NCBI GenBank assembly: GCA_030524065.1
Contig: JAUNHF010000144.1
Span: 1-5,221, forward strand
Direction of reading: 5' to 3'
DNA from: Deinococcus sp.
GTDB taxonomy: Bacteria > Deinococcota > Deinococci > Deinococcales > Deinococcaceae
DNA: 5,221 bases
Positions 1 through 5,221 of this stretch are shown piece by piece. Under the pieces are notes generated by a model that was not told the origin of the DNA, ran no database searches, and saw only the letters and a list, made by a program, of their open reading frames with translations. Made by a program: the position numbers and the translations under genes. Each line of letters starts with the position of its first letter. Within the stretch, counting starts at the first letter, position 1.

Positions 1-1
1 T

Positions 2-796
2 TTTTATGTGTCTGGGACGCAGTTCGCCAGAGGTGAGGCAGGCCCTAAACGGCGTCCCATTGATGAAGTCACGCTGGACTTTGACGTGCTGGACGACCCC
101 AGCACCCTGCCTGAAGACGCCCAGATGGAAGTGGTGATTGCGGCCGTGCCCAACGACGTGGTGGGCCGCCATATCGAAACCTTGCAGATGGCCGGGCTGC
201 AACCGGCGGTGGTGGATGTCAAGAGTTTCGCTGCTCTGCGCGCCATCGGGCAGCGCACCATCAGCTCCGACGAAGTGGTCCTGGCGCTTGAAATCGGCGC
301 CAGCTCTTCTGTGATCGGCCTGGTGCGCGGCGAGCGCCTGCTGATGTCCCGCAACATCAACGTGGCCGCCGACGATTTCACCACGGCGCTGCAGCGCGCC
401 TTTGACCTGGATTTCAGCGCCGCCGAAGCGCTCAAGCTGGGGTATCAGGTGCCCGGCAGCAGTCCGGTTGACAGCGGGCAACTGCACAGCCCCGCCCGCG
501 TGGCCGAGGCGCTGCGCCCCGCGATGATTGAGCTGATTACCGAAGTGCGGCGCTCGCTGGAGTTTTACCGGGTGCAAAGCGGTGACCTGATTATCGACCA
601 GTTGGTGCTGGCCGGCGGCGGCGCCAAGCTGAGTGGCCTGGGCAGCGCCATCAGCGAAGCGCTGGGCGTGCCGGCCGAGACGGTGCGCCCCTGGGAAGGG
701 CTGTCTCTACCCAGCGACGACTCGGCGCTTCAGGAGCAGGGCCCCGAATACACCGTTCCGCGCGGCCTGGCCCTGAGAGGAGTCAAACGTGGTTGA
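2..796 (+). CDS. pilM: Type IV pilus inner-membrane platform protein PilM, 5' end missing or disrupted
   Basis: PilM is an actin-like, nucleotide-binding cytoplasmic protein that binds the N-terminal peptide of PilN and links the pilus motor side to the periplasmic alignment complex. Counting from the GTG at 8, similarity begins with PIDEV (residues 17-21). The second phosphate-loop-like segment ALEIGASSSVIGLVRG lies at 93-108, the helix RRSLEFYRVQ at 181-190, the adenosine-motif-like LAGGGAKLSGL at 201-211, and the C-terminal LALRGV typical of Thermus-type PilM at 254-259. Family members are about 370-390 residues, so roughly 130 N-terminal residues are absent, including the first phosphate motif. 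The frame is open to the left edge, so the GTG at 8 is only a nominal start. The residues before PIDEV do not resemble the WEAERYIPF-like stretch expected there, which suggests a junction near 56-58. The stop overlaps the pilN start by 8 nt. The family call is firm; whether the gene is intact is unknown. Confidence 0.88.
   Translation, partial: FYVSGTQFARGEAGPKRRPIDEVTLDFDVLDDPSTLPEDAQMEVVIAAVPNDVVGRHIETLQMAGLQPAVVDVKSFAALRAIGQRTISSDEVVLALEIGASSSVIGLVRGERLLMSRNINVAADDFTTALQRAFDLDFSAAEALKLGYQVPGSSPVDSGQLHSPARVAEALRPAMIELITEVRRSLEFYRVQSGDLIIDQLVLAGGGAKLSGLGSAISEALGVPAETVRPWEGLSLPSDDSALQEQGPEYTVPRGLALRGVKRG
13..59. repeat. 8-bp inverted repeat at the left edge, next to the point where PilM similarity begins
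   Basis: TGGGACGC at 13-20 is the exact reverse complement of GCGTCCCA at 52-59, with a 31-nt spacer. The right arm ends where recognisable PilM coding sequence begins (codon CCC at 56-58, then ATT GAT GAA GTC). It could be a stem-loop near the end of a mobile element or a chance match in GC-rich DNA. I do not recognise the element, and no transposase sequence is visible. Confidence 0.4.
775..782 (+). promoter_or_regulatory. Ribosome binding site of pilN
   Basis: GAGAGGAG lies inside the last codons of pilM and ends 6 nt before a GTG start at 789. It supports the GTG as the true start, because the protein then opens with the conserved VEINLLP sequence. The 8-nt overlap with pilM suggests translational coupling. 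Confidence 0.75.
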
Positions 797-1535
797 AATC
801 AACCTCTTACCGGCGTCACACCGGCGCCAGGGCAGCGGCGAAGGGCAGGGCTGGCTGATTGCCGCCGCCGCCACCGGCCTGTTGAGCCTCGCTACCGTAG
901 CGGGGCTGGAGCTGTACTACGCTTCGCAGGTCAGCGGCCTGCGGACCAACCTGGAACGCCTCAATGGCGAGGCCGCTGCCCTGCAACCCGCCAAGACCGA
1001 ATTTGACCAGTTGCAGGCCGAAAAAACCGAGCTGGAGCAGGTTACTGCGGTGGCCCGCGCCCTGCGCGAACGCAAGAGCTACTGGAGCAACGACCTCGCT
1101 GCCTTTACTGCGCAGCTGCCGGCTGGCGGCAAGGTGGCGCTCGACAGCCTGGATATGCACGTGGCCGCGCAGCAGTCGCCCGATATGCAGCAAAGCGGTG
1201 TGGAAGGCGGCAGTGTCAGCCGTGAGTTTGCGCTGACCGGCACCGCCACCACCGCGCAGGACGTGGTGGACCTGCTCAATGCCTTTGAGAGCAACCCCAA
1301 ATTCGGCATCGTGTTTCAGGGCATGCAGCGCAAGGACCCGGAAAATGAAACCTCGCCCTACACCTTCTCGGCCAGCGTGGGCGTGGCGGGAGAAGCGCCG
1401 GGCGCCGCAGAAGCCACGGACGCCGCATCCGGTACCCCGGCCAGCGGCGCTCCCGCAGCGCCGGCTCCGGCGGCGCCCGCACCCGCTGCGGCCCCAGATG
1501 CCGCGGCCACGCCCGCCAGCGAAGGAGAGAACTGA
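789..1535 (+). CDS. pilN: Type IV pilus inner-membrane alignment protein PilN
   Basis: PilN is a bitopic inner-membrane protein. Its cytoplasmic N-terminus inserts into PilM and its periplasmic part pairs with PilO. Visible parts are VEINLLP at residues 2-8 (the PilM-binding INLLP motif), a basic HRR at 11-13, a membrane helix at about 22-45, a Leu/Glu-rich coiled coil at about 46-95, and an alpha/beta ferredoxin-like domain at about 100-198 containing LPAGGKVALDSL and FALTGTATTAQDVVDLLNAF. The GTG start follows from the INLLP motif and a good ribosome binding site. Residues 201-248 form an Ala/Pro/Thr/Gly tail with repeated APAAP units. I do not recall such a tail in the classical proteobacterial PilN, and it is probably disordered. 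The 248-residue length exceeds the usual ~180-210 mainly because of it. The gene overlaps pilM by 8 nt and pilO by 1 nt. Confidence 0.94.
   Translation: MVEINLLPASHRRQGSGEGQGWLIAAAATGLLSLATVAGLELYYASQVSGLRTNLERLNGEAAALQPAKTEFDQLQAEKTELEQVTAVARALRERKSYWSNDLAAFTAQLPAGGKVALDSLDMHVAAQQSPDMQQSGVEGGSVSREFALTGTATTAQDVVDLLNAFESNPKFGIVFQGMQRKDPENETSPYTFSASVGVAGEAPGAAEATDAASGTPASGAPAAPAPAAPAPAAAPDAAATPASEGEN
1389..1532 (+). repeat. Ala/Pro-rich low-complexity tail of PilN
   Basis: This in-frame stretch encodes residues 201-248. It consists almost wholly of Ala, Pro, Gly, Thr and Ser, with short APAAP/APAAA reiterations in GC-rich codons. It follows the folded periplasmic domain directly and has no predicted secondary-structure pattern by eye. 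Confidence 0.7.
1521..1529 (+). promoter_or_regulatory. Ribosome binding site of pilO
   Basis: GAAGGAGAG contains AAGGAG at 1522-1527, 7 nt before the ATG at 1535. The pilN stop and pilO start share one base (TGATG at 1533-1537), a typical arrangement for termination-reinitiation coupling. Confidence 0.8.
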
Positions 1536-2209
1536 TGACCAAAACTCGCCTCGCACCCAAATACATTTTGTTTATCTCCCTGGCCCTGTCGTTTCTGGTG
1601 GTGGGGCTGTGGTACACCTTCCGCTACCAGGCCCGGCAGCAGGAGATCGCCACGCTGAAAACCGATATCGAAACGGCCGAGCTCAAGGTGTCGCAGTACC
1701 GCCAGGCAGAGGCGCAGTTGCCGGCCCTGCGTGAAGAAGTGGCCGGCCTGCGCCAGGAGCGCGCCGAATTCGTGGCGGCCCTGCCCCAGAACAACGAGAT
1801 GGCGCCGCTGCTGAGCGAGATGCGCAGCAACGCCCAGGCATCGGGCACCCAGATTCAGGGCGTCACTGTAGCGGCCGGCACCCCCACCGCCGACCTGCCC
1901 GGCGGCGTGCGGCCCATCCCGATCACCATGACCCTGGCCGGCACCTACGGCGAGGTGTTCCGCACCCTGCGCGCCATGGAAACCATGAACCGGTTTACCA
2001 CCATTGACCAGCTGTCCTTGCAGTCGCCCGAAGCCACCAGCTTCAACCCGGAACTGGGCGGCTCGCTGAACATGACGGTCTATACCTTTGACCCCAGCAT
2101 GGCCGCCGCGCCACTGCCCAGCGGCGGGCCTGCCCCAGCGGACGCTTCCGGCGCAGCGACGGCCAGCGGTGACAGCACTGCACCCGCCTCCCAAGGAGCC
2201 GCCCAATGA
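1535..2209 (+). CDS. pilO: Type IV pilus inner-membrane alignment protein PilO
   Basis: PilO is the bitopic partner of PilN. Their periplasmic ferredoxin-like domains dimerise and bridge PilM to the PilP-like lipoprotein or linker protein and PilQ. The protein has a short basic N-terminus, a membrane helix at residues 10-29, a coiled coil at about 31-80, and the characteristic family block FVAALPQNNEMAPLLSEM at 79-96. The ferredoxin-like domain follows at about 97-185, including GTYGEVFRTLRAMETMNRF at 136-154 with the aromatic and leucine positions typical of PilO. Residues 186-224 form an Ala/Ser/Pro/Gly tail that is probably disordered, resembling the tail on PilN. The ATG at 1535 has a strong ribosome binding site and leaves the membrane helix correctly near the N-terminus. 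The gene overlaps pilN by 1 nt and the next gene by 4 nt (ATGA). Confidence 0.94.
   Translation: MTKTRLAPKYILFISLALSFLVVGLWYTFRYQARQQEIATLKTDIETAELKVSQYRQAEAQLPALREEVAGLRQERAEFVAALPQNNEMAPLLSEMRSNAQASGTQIQGVTVAAGTPTADLPGGVRPIPITMTLAGTYGEVFRTLRAMETMNRFTTIDQLSLQSPEATSFNPELGGSLNMTVYTFDPSMAAAPLPSGGPAPADASGAATASGDSTAPASQGAAQ
2090..2206 (+). repeat. Ala/Ser/Pro-rich low-complexity tail of PilO
   Basis: This in-frame stretch encodes residues 186-224, dominated by Ala, Ser, Gly, Pro and Thr, after the last beta strand of the folded domain. It differs in sequence from the PilN tail but matches it in composition and position. Confidence 0.65.
2193..2198 (+). promoter_or_regulatory. Ribosome binding site of the PilP/PilW-like gene
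   Basis: AAGGAG ends 7 nt before the ATG at 2206, inside the last codons of pilO. It fixes the start at the ATGA overlap rather than at a later in-frame codon. Confidence 0.8.
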
Positions 2210-3705
2210 CAGACTCCAAGCACACCGACCCGGACTTCCAGGACGCGCCCAAGTCTGCCGCGGCCCTGACCCGTGAGATGAAACTGCTGCTCGTCGCCCT
2301 GCTGACCCTGCTGCTGGCCGGTGCCCTGGCGTTCTACTTCAACAGCCGCAACGCGGCGGCGGACAGCGAGACCGCCGTGGTTACAGAGACCACGGGTACG
2401 GCCAGCACCACCGTCACGACCGTCAGCAACAGCAGCGTGGCAGATGCCCCCGGCACCGTCAGCGGCAATGCGGCGGCCCCGGGCACCATTCCCCCACTGA
2501 GCAGCAGCGGCCCGGCCGTGGCCGAGAATGACGCGGCGGGCCGTGGGACCACGGAGGGCGGCATCAACCCCGACACCCCACTGGCGGCCGTGCCTGCGCG
2601 CAATCCCTTCAAGCCACTGAGCCTGTCGGATGACGGCGCGGTCCCTACGGCCCCCGTGGCCGACAATGGCGCGCCACTGCCGGAGCCGAACGTCTCTGCG
2701 CCCAGCTTCGCCGAACCGAGCGTGGCGATCTCGGCTCCGTCCAGTTACGCTGAGCCCAGCTTTTCCCCGCCCAGTTCCCCGCTGTCCAGCGCTTCAGCGG
2801 ACCTGGGGACCAGCAGCGTCGGCAGCACGGGAAGCAGTCCATCCGCAAGTGCCACCGGGCAGGGCAGCCGCAGCACGACCACCTGGGTGCTGGGCCCAGA
2901 CAGCACCCCCGTCGCCGTGACTGGCAGCTCTGTAGGCGGCGGCTCCGCGAACAGCGGCGCAGGCACTCGCACTTCGCCCCGCACCGGCAACGTGAGCAGC
3001 GGCAGCTCTGCCAGCCGGCCGGGCACAAGCCAGCCCACGGCCACTGGCCCCACTGCTGGCCGGCCAAGCACCAGTGCCGGCAGGACCAGCTCCGGTACGC
3101 CGGCACCCAGCACTTCTGGCACCAGCGGCGCACTGGTCCCCTGGGCGTTCGACAACCCCGACGACTACCCCGAAGCGGTGCCGGCCGGCACCCTCTCGGG
3201 CAATGGCACTTCTGGCAGCAGTGCAGGCAACAGCGCTTCTGGCAGCCGGCCGGGTGCAGCCAGCGGCCCTGCCTCCAGCGGCTCAGCGTCTAGCAGCCCG
3301 GTGGCGGGTGTGACTGCGCCTGCTCTGGGCACCATTGCCAGCCGGCCCAGCTCGGGTGCAGGCAACGCAGGCGGCCCCGCGCCCGCCCCTGCCCTGTCGG
3401 TGCCGCTGCCCGCGCCCAGCCAGCCGGACCTGATTACCCAGTACGGCAGCAGACAGGGCGTCGGTGCGCCCGACAACGCCACCGCCCTGGCGCGCACACT
3501 GAACCGCCAGAGCCTGCGCTTTACCGGCGCCGTTTTGGGCCCCACCGACACCGCCATCTTCAAGAGCAGCCAGGGCTTCATGGTCGTTGCCAGGGGCGAC
3601 CGCCTGCCAGACACCGAGATTGTGGTGGAACAGATCACGGCCAACAGCGTGACGCTGGCACTCGGTCAGGATTCGCTCAAACTCGAACTCGAACCCCTTC
3701 AGTAA
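2206..3705 (+). CDS. Membrane-anchored pilus protein with long disordered linker and PilP/GspC-like C-terminal domain (positional equivalent of Thermus PilW)
   Basis: The probable role is to connect the PilN/PilO complex in the inner membrane to the PilQ secretin. It has a cytoplasmic N-terminus of about 25 residues, a membrane helix at 27-45, and an acidic, Thr-rich segment. RNPFKP at 132-137 resembles the [D/N]PF motif of PilP and GspC. A linker at about 144-408 is dominated by Ser, Gly, Ala, Thr and Pro. A small beta-rich domain at about 432-499 (FTGAVLGPTDTAIFKSSQGF, then VARGDRLP, then alternating hydrophobic strands) has the look of the PilP/GspC homology-region barrel. Classical PilP is a ~170-180-residue lipoprotein; this protein has no lipobox and is 499 residues long. 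The position between pilO and pilQ matches pilW of Thermus and pilP of proteobacteria, so I give no symbol. The PilP-like fold is inferred from pattern. The stop lies 9 nt before pilQ. Confidence 0.82.
   Translation: MTDSKHTDPDFQDAPKSAAALTREMKLLLVALLTLLLAGALAFYFNSRNAAADSETAVVTETTGTASTTVTTVSNSSVADAPGTVSGNAAAPGTIPPLSSSGPAVAENDAAGRGTTEGGINPDTPLAAVPARNPFKPLSLSDDGAVPTAPVADNGAPLPEPNVSAPSFAEPSVAISAPSSYAEPSFSPPSSPLSSASADLGTSSVGSTGSSPSASATGQGSRSTTTWVLGPDSTPVAVTGSSVGGGSANSGAGTRTSPRTGNVSSGSSASRPGTSQPTATGPTAGRPSTSAGRTSSGTPAPSTSGTSGALVPWAFDNPDDYPEAVPAGTLSGNGTSGSSAGNSASGSRPGAASGPASSGSASSSPVAGVTAPALGTIASRPSSGAGNAGGPAPAPALSVPLPAPSQPDLITQYGSRQGVGAPDNATALARTLNRQSLRFTGAVLGPTDTAIFKSSQGFMVVARGDRLPDTEIVVEQITANSVTLALGQDSLKLELEPLQ
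2635..3429 (+). repeat. Ser/Gly/Ala/Pro low-complexity linker region with short in-frame repeats
   Basis: This region encodes residues 144-408. Exact short DNA repeats are AGCCGGCCGGG at 3013-3023 and 3244-3254 (231 bp apart, in frame) and GCACTTCTGGCA at 3110-3121 and 3206-3217 (96 bp apart, in frame). At protein level the tetrapeptides SRPG (270-273), GRPS (285-288), SRPG (347-350) and SRPS (379-382) recur. The pattern suggests growth by slippage or small duplications under selection for a soluble, extended chain. Confidence 0.65.
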
Positions 3706-3706
3706 A

Positions 3707-3712
3707 AGGTGA
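3707..3712 (+). promoter_or_regulatory. Ribosome binding site of pilQ, with two adjacent ATG codons
   Basis: AGGTGA sits in the 9-nt gap and just before it comes the stop of the previous gene. ATG codons follow at 3715 and 3718. The gap from the motif is 2 nt to the first and 5 nt to the second, so either could be used. The choice changes the signal peptide by only one methionine. Confidence 0.65.
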
Positions 3713-3714
3713 AC

Positions 3715-3771
3715 ATGATGAAATACGCAACTGCCCTGTTTGTCACTGCCGCCCTGGGCCTGGGCGCCGCC
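3715..3771 (+). other. Signal peptide of PilQ
   Basis: The first 19 residues have a short basic n-region (Lys3), a hydrophobic core rich in Ala, Leu and Val, and a small-residue cleavage site (Gly-Ala-Ala before Gln20). This is a Sec type I pattern with no cysteine lipobox. The exact cleavage point is an estimate by eye. Confidence 0.75.
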
Positions 3772-5221
3772 CAGACGGCTCCGGTGTCCGCTGCCCCCGC
3801 CGCTCAGACCTCCGCCCTGAGCGCGGTCAGCGACCCCGCGCTCTCGCAGGCCAACATCACCATCGAGACTGGCCGCTATCAGGGCCCGCTTTCTGGCCTG
3901 CTGGGGGCCATTGCCAAGTCGGCTGGCTACGAGTTGGTGCTGGAAGTGAACGTGGACACCCTGGCTGCTGAAGGCCAGCAGGCCCGGCCCGTGGCCTACT
4001 CGTTCCGCGACAAGCCCTTCAACGAAGTCTGGCCGCTGCTGATGGACGTGTACGGGCTGACCTACTCGGTAACGCAGCTGGGCGGTCAGCCGGTGCTACG
4101 TGTGAGCAATGCGCCAGTGCAGCGCGTGGTCAAGCTGCAAAACGCCGACCCGGTGGCCGCAGTCAATCAGGTCAAGCTGTTTTTTGGCACCCCGGTCTAC
4201 TCCGAAACGGCCCAAAAGGACACCGCCGGCAATAGCGTTGCCACCTCCCGGACCATTGTGGACGTGAAGTTCGACTCGCCCACCCTGCGCATCATCCCCG
4301 ATACCCGCAACCGCAGCGTGATCGTGCGCGGCAACAACTCGGAGATTACGCAAGTGGAGCGGCTGCTGCGCGAGTTGGACCAAGACCCACGCGGCGCTCA
4401 GGCAGGCGCCAGCACGGGGCCCAATGTGCAGGAAATCTACTCGGTCAACGGAGACATCAAAGAGCTGAGTGATTTTGTCAGCGCCGAGTTTCCCAATCTG
4501 CGCGTCAGCACGGTGGGCAGCAGCAAACAGTTGGTCCTGCGCGGCGGCCAGGAAGATGTCGGTCAGGCAGTGGCGTTGCTGACGAAGGTGGACCCCGTGC
4601 CGGGTCAGACCACCCAGCGGGTCTTTCAGTTGGTCAACGCGGGCGCCGAGGAGCTGGCCGAGACCTTGATGGTGACCTTGGCCCGCGACCTGACCAGCGC
4701 CACCGGGACTGCGGCCAGCACCAGCACCGCTTCCGGTACGAATGCGGCCAATGGTGCAGCGGGAGCACCAGCCACGGGCACCCCTGCGCCAGCTGCTGCT
4801 GCGGCCCCCACCCAGATGGCGACCATCCTTCCTGACGCCCGCACCAACACCATCATCGTGCGCGGTACGCCGGTGCAGGTGGCCCAGGTGGCCGAGCTGA
4901 TTCCCACCCTGGACCGCGAAGTGCCGCAGATCAACCTGCAGGTCCGCATTCAGGAAATTACCGAATCTGCCCAGCGCTCCTTGGGCGTGGACTGGAAAGC
5001 CGGGTTCGGCGGCTTCGAGGTTGGCCTGGTCAGCAGCGGCACCTCCCCTACCGGCCTCACGGCCAGCTTCGACCCCACCCGCTCCCTGGTCGGCTTCAAC
5101 ATTTTCCCCACGCTCAATGCTCTGGAAACGCAGGCGCAGGCCAAGCGGGTCTATGACGGCGTGATCACCATGCAAAGCGGCCAGCGCAGCCTGGGCAGCA
5201 ACGCTTCTAACGGCAGCCGCA
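3715..5221 (+). CDS. pilQ: Type IV pilus secretin PilQ, 3' end outside the window
   Basis: PilQ forms the outer-membrane gated pore through which the pilus passes. In Deinococcus-Thermus it is also needed for DNA uptake, and a Deinococcus homologue is known as an abundant cell-envelope complex. The 502 visible codons begin with a signal peptide (K3, hydrophobic 5-18, likely cleavage after GAA at 17-19). Next comes an N0/STN-like domain at about 48-132 (YQGPLSGLLGAIAKSAGYEL). Three N1/KH-like repeats follow at about 135-222, 238-293 and 300-402; the first and third carry the hallmark PDxRxxxxIVRG motif and the second ends in a related LVLRGG. The secretin core starts at about 405 (INLQVRIQEITESAQRSLGVDW). 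A 40-residue Ala/Thr/Gly insert (about 328-367) interrupts the third repeat. The rest of the core barrel lies beyond the right edge. The stretch runs open to the end with no stop or frameshift. Confidence 0.96.
   Translation, partial: MMKYATALFVTAALGLGAAQTAPVSAAPAAQTSALSAVSDPALSQANITIETGRYQGPLSGLLGAIAKSAGYELVLEVNVDTLAAEGQQARPVAYSFRDKPFNEVWPLLMDVYGLTYSVTQLGGQPVLRVSNAPVQRVVKLQNADPVAAVNQVKLFFGTPVYSETAQKDTAGNSVATSRTIVDVKFDSPTLRIIPDTRNRSVIVRGNNSEITQVERLLRELDQDPRGAQAGASTGPNVQEIYSVNGDIKELSDFVSAEFPNLRVSTVGSSKQLVLRGGQEDVGQAVALLTKVDPVPGQTTQRVFQLVNAGAEELAETLMVTLARDLTSATGTAASTSTASGTNAANGAAGAPATGTPAPAAAAAPTQMATILPDARTNTIIVRGTPVQVAQVAELIPTLDREVPQINLQVRIQEITESAQRSLGVDWKAGFGGFEVGLVSSGTSPTGLTASFDPTRSLVGFNIFPTLNALETQAQAKRVYDGVITMQSGQRSLGSNASNGSR
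4696..4815 (+). repeat. Ala/Thr/Gly low-complexity insert within a PilQ N-domain
   Basis: This stretch encodes residues 328-367, composed of Ala, Thr, Ser, Gly, Asn and Pro with a run of five alanines. It falls between the helix AEELAETLMVTLARDL and the strand ATILPDARTNTIIVRG of one N1-like repeat, where a loop is expected. Similar loops in secretins of this group are variable in length. Confidence 0.65.

Noticed and set aside
60..64. TTGAT pentanucleotide, the known target of ISDra2-type elements, next to the pilM junction
   Set aside because: Those elements insert 3' of TTGAT, but here normal PilM coding sequence follows the motif and the suspicious DNA lies on the other side. The motif is simply part of the Ile-Asp codons of PIDEV.
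4..435. 143-codon minus-strand open frame opposite pilM
   Set aside because: It is Ser/Thr/Arg-rich with no recognisable domain, and it overlaps well-supported PilM sequence.
1358..2206. 282-codon minus-strand open frame opposite pilN and pilO, plus a similar 246-codon frame at 816-1556
   Set aside because: Both lie antisense to clear pilN/pilO coding sequence and have Gly/Arg/His-rich translations typical of GC-rich shadow frames.
2635..3429. CRISPR-like or tandem-repeat array in the low-complexity region
   Set aside because: Repeats are only 11-12 bp, irregularly spaced, in frame and explained by Ser/Gly/Ala/Pro codon bias. No regular repeat-spacer structure exists.
3690..3712. Possible terminator or attenuator between the fourth gene and pilQ
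   Set aside because: The only pairing is a 4-bp CCTT/AAGG stem with a 6-nt loop and no following T-run, which is too weak to support.
4096..5175. 359-codon open frame on the minus strand opposite pilQ
   Set aside because: The + strand frame has unmistakable secretin domains. The opposite frame is open only because of GC-rich codon use, and its product (His/Gly/Arg-rich) resembles no known protein.

Overview
The window looks like part of a chromosome from the Deinococcus-Thermus group, most likely Deinococcus. It is GC-rich, with G/C at nearly every third codon position. It carries a type IV pilus assembly operon in the order pilM-pilN-pilO-(pilW/pilP-like)-pilQ, which is the order known from Thermus thermophilus. 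The species is an inference from gene order and protein character, because no rRNA or other marker gene is present.

All five genes are on the + strand and there is no real intergenic space. A 5'-incomplete pilM occupies 2-796, pilN 789-1535, pilO 1535-2209, a 499-codon membrane-anchored PilP/PilW-like gene 2206-3705, and the first 502 codons of the secretin gene pilQ 3715-5221, which runs off the right edge. The first four genes overlap by 8, 1 and 4 nt, and pilQ follows after 9 nt. Each of the four complete starts has a Shine-Dalgarno-like sequence. I see no promoter or terminator, so the promoter probably lies left of the window and transcription continues past the right edge.

Together the genes encode the alignment subcomplex and the outer-membrane pore of the pilus, which in this group also serves DNA uptake and twitching. 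Cytoplasmic PilM docks on the N-terminal INLLP peptide of PilN. PilN and PilO are bitopic membrane proteins with coiled coils and ferredoxin-like periplasmic domains. The fourth protein has one membrane helix, an NPF-type motif, a very long Ser/Gly/Ala/Pro linker and a small C-terminal beta domain, which suits a tether to PilQ. PilQ is an exported multi-domain secretin.

The window is mainly a known system, and I found no convincing evidence of a wholly new one. Three things deserve a second look. First, the leftmost ~56 bases do not encode the expected PilM sequence although the frame is open, and they hold an 8-bp inverted repeat ending at the point where PilM similarity begins; this suggests an insertion-sequence junction, rearrangement or assembly join. 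Second, low-complexity Ala/Pro/Ser/Gly segments occur in all four envelope-facing proteins. Third, the fourth gene's linker contains repeated [S/G]RP[G/S] motifs and one isolated aromatic/acidic island.
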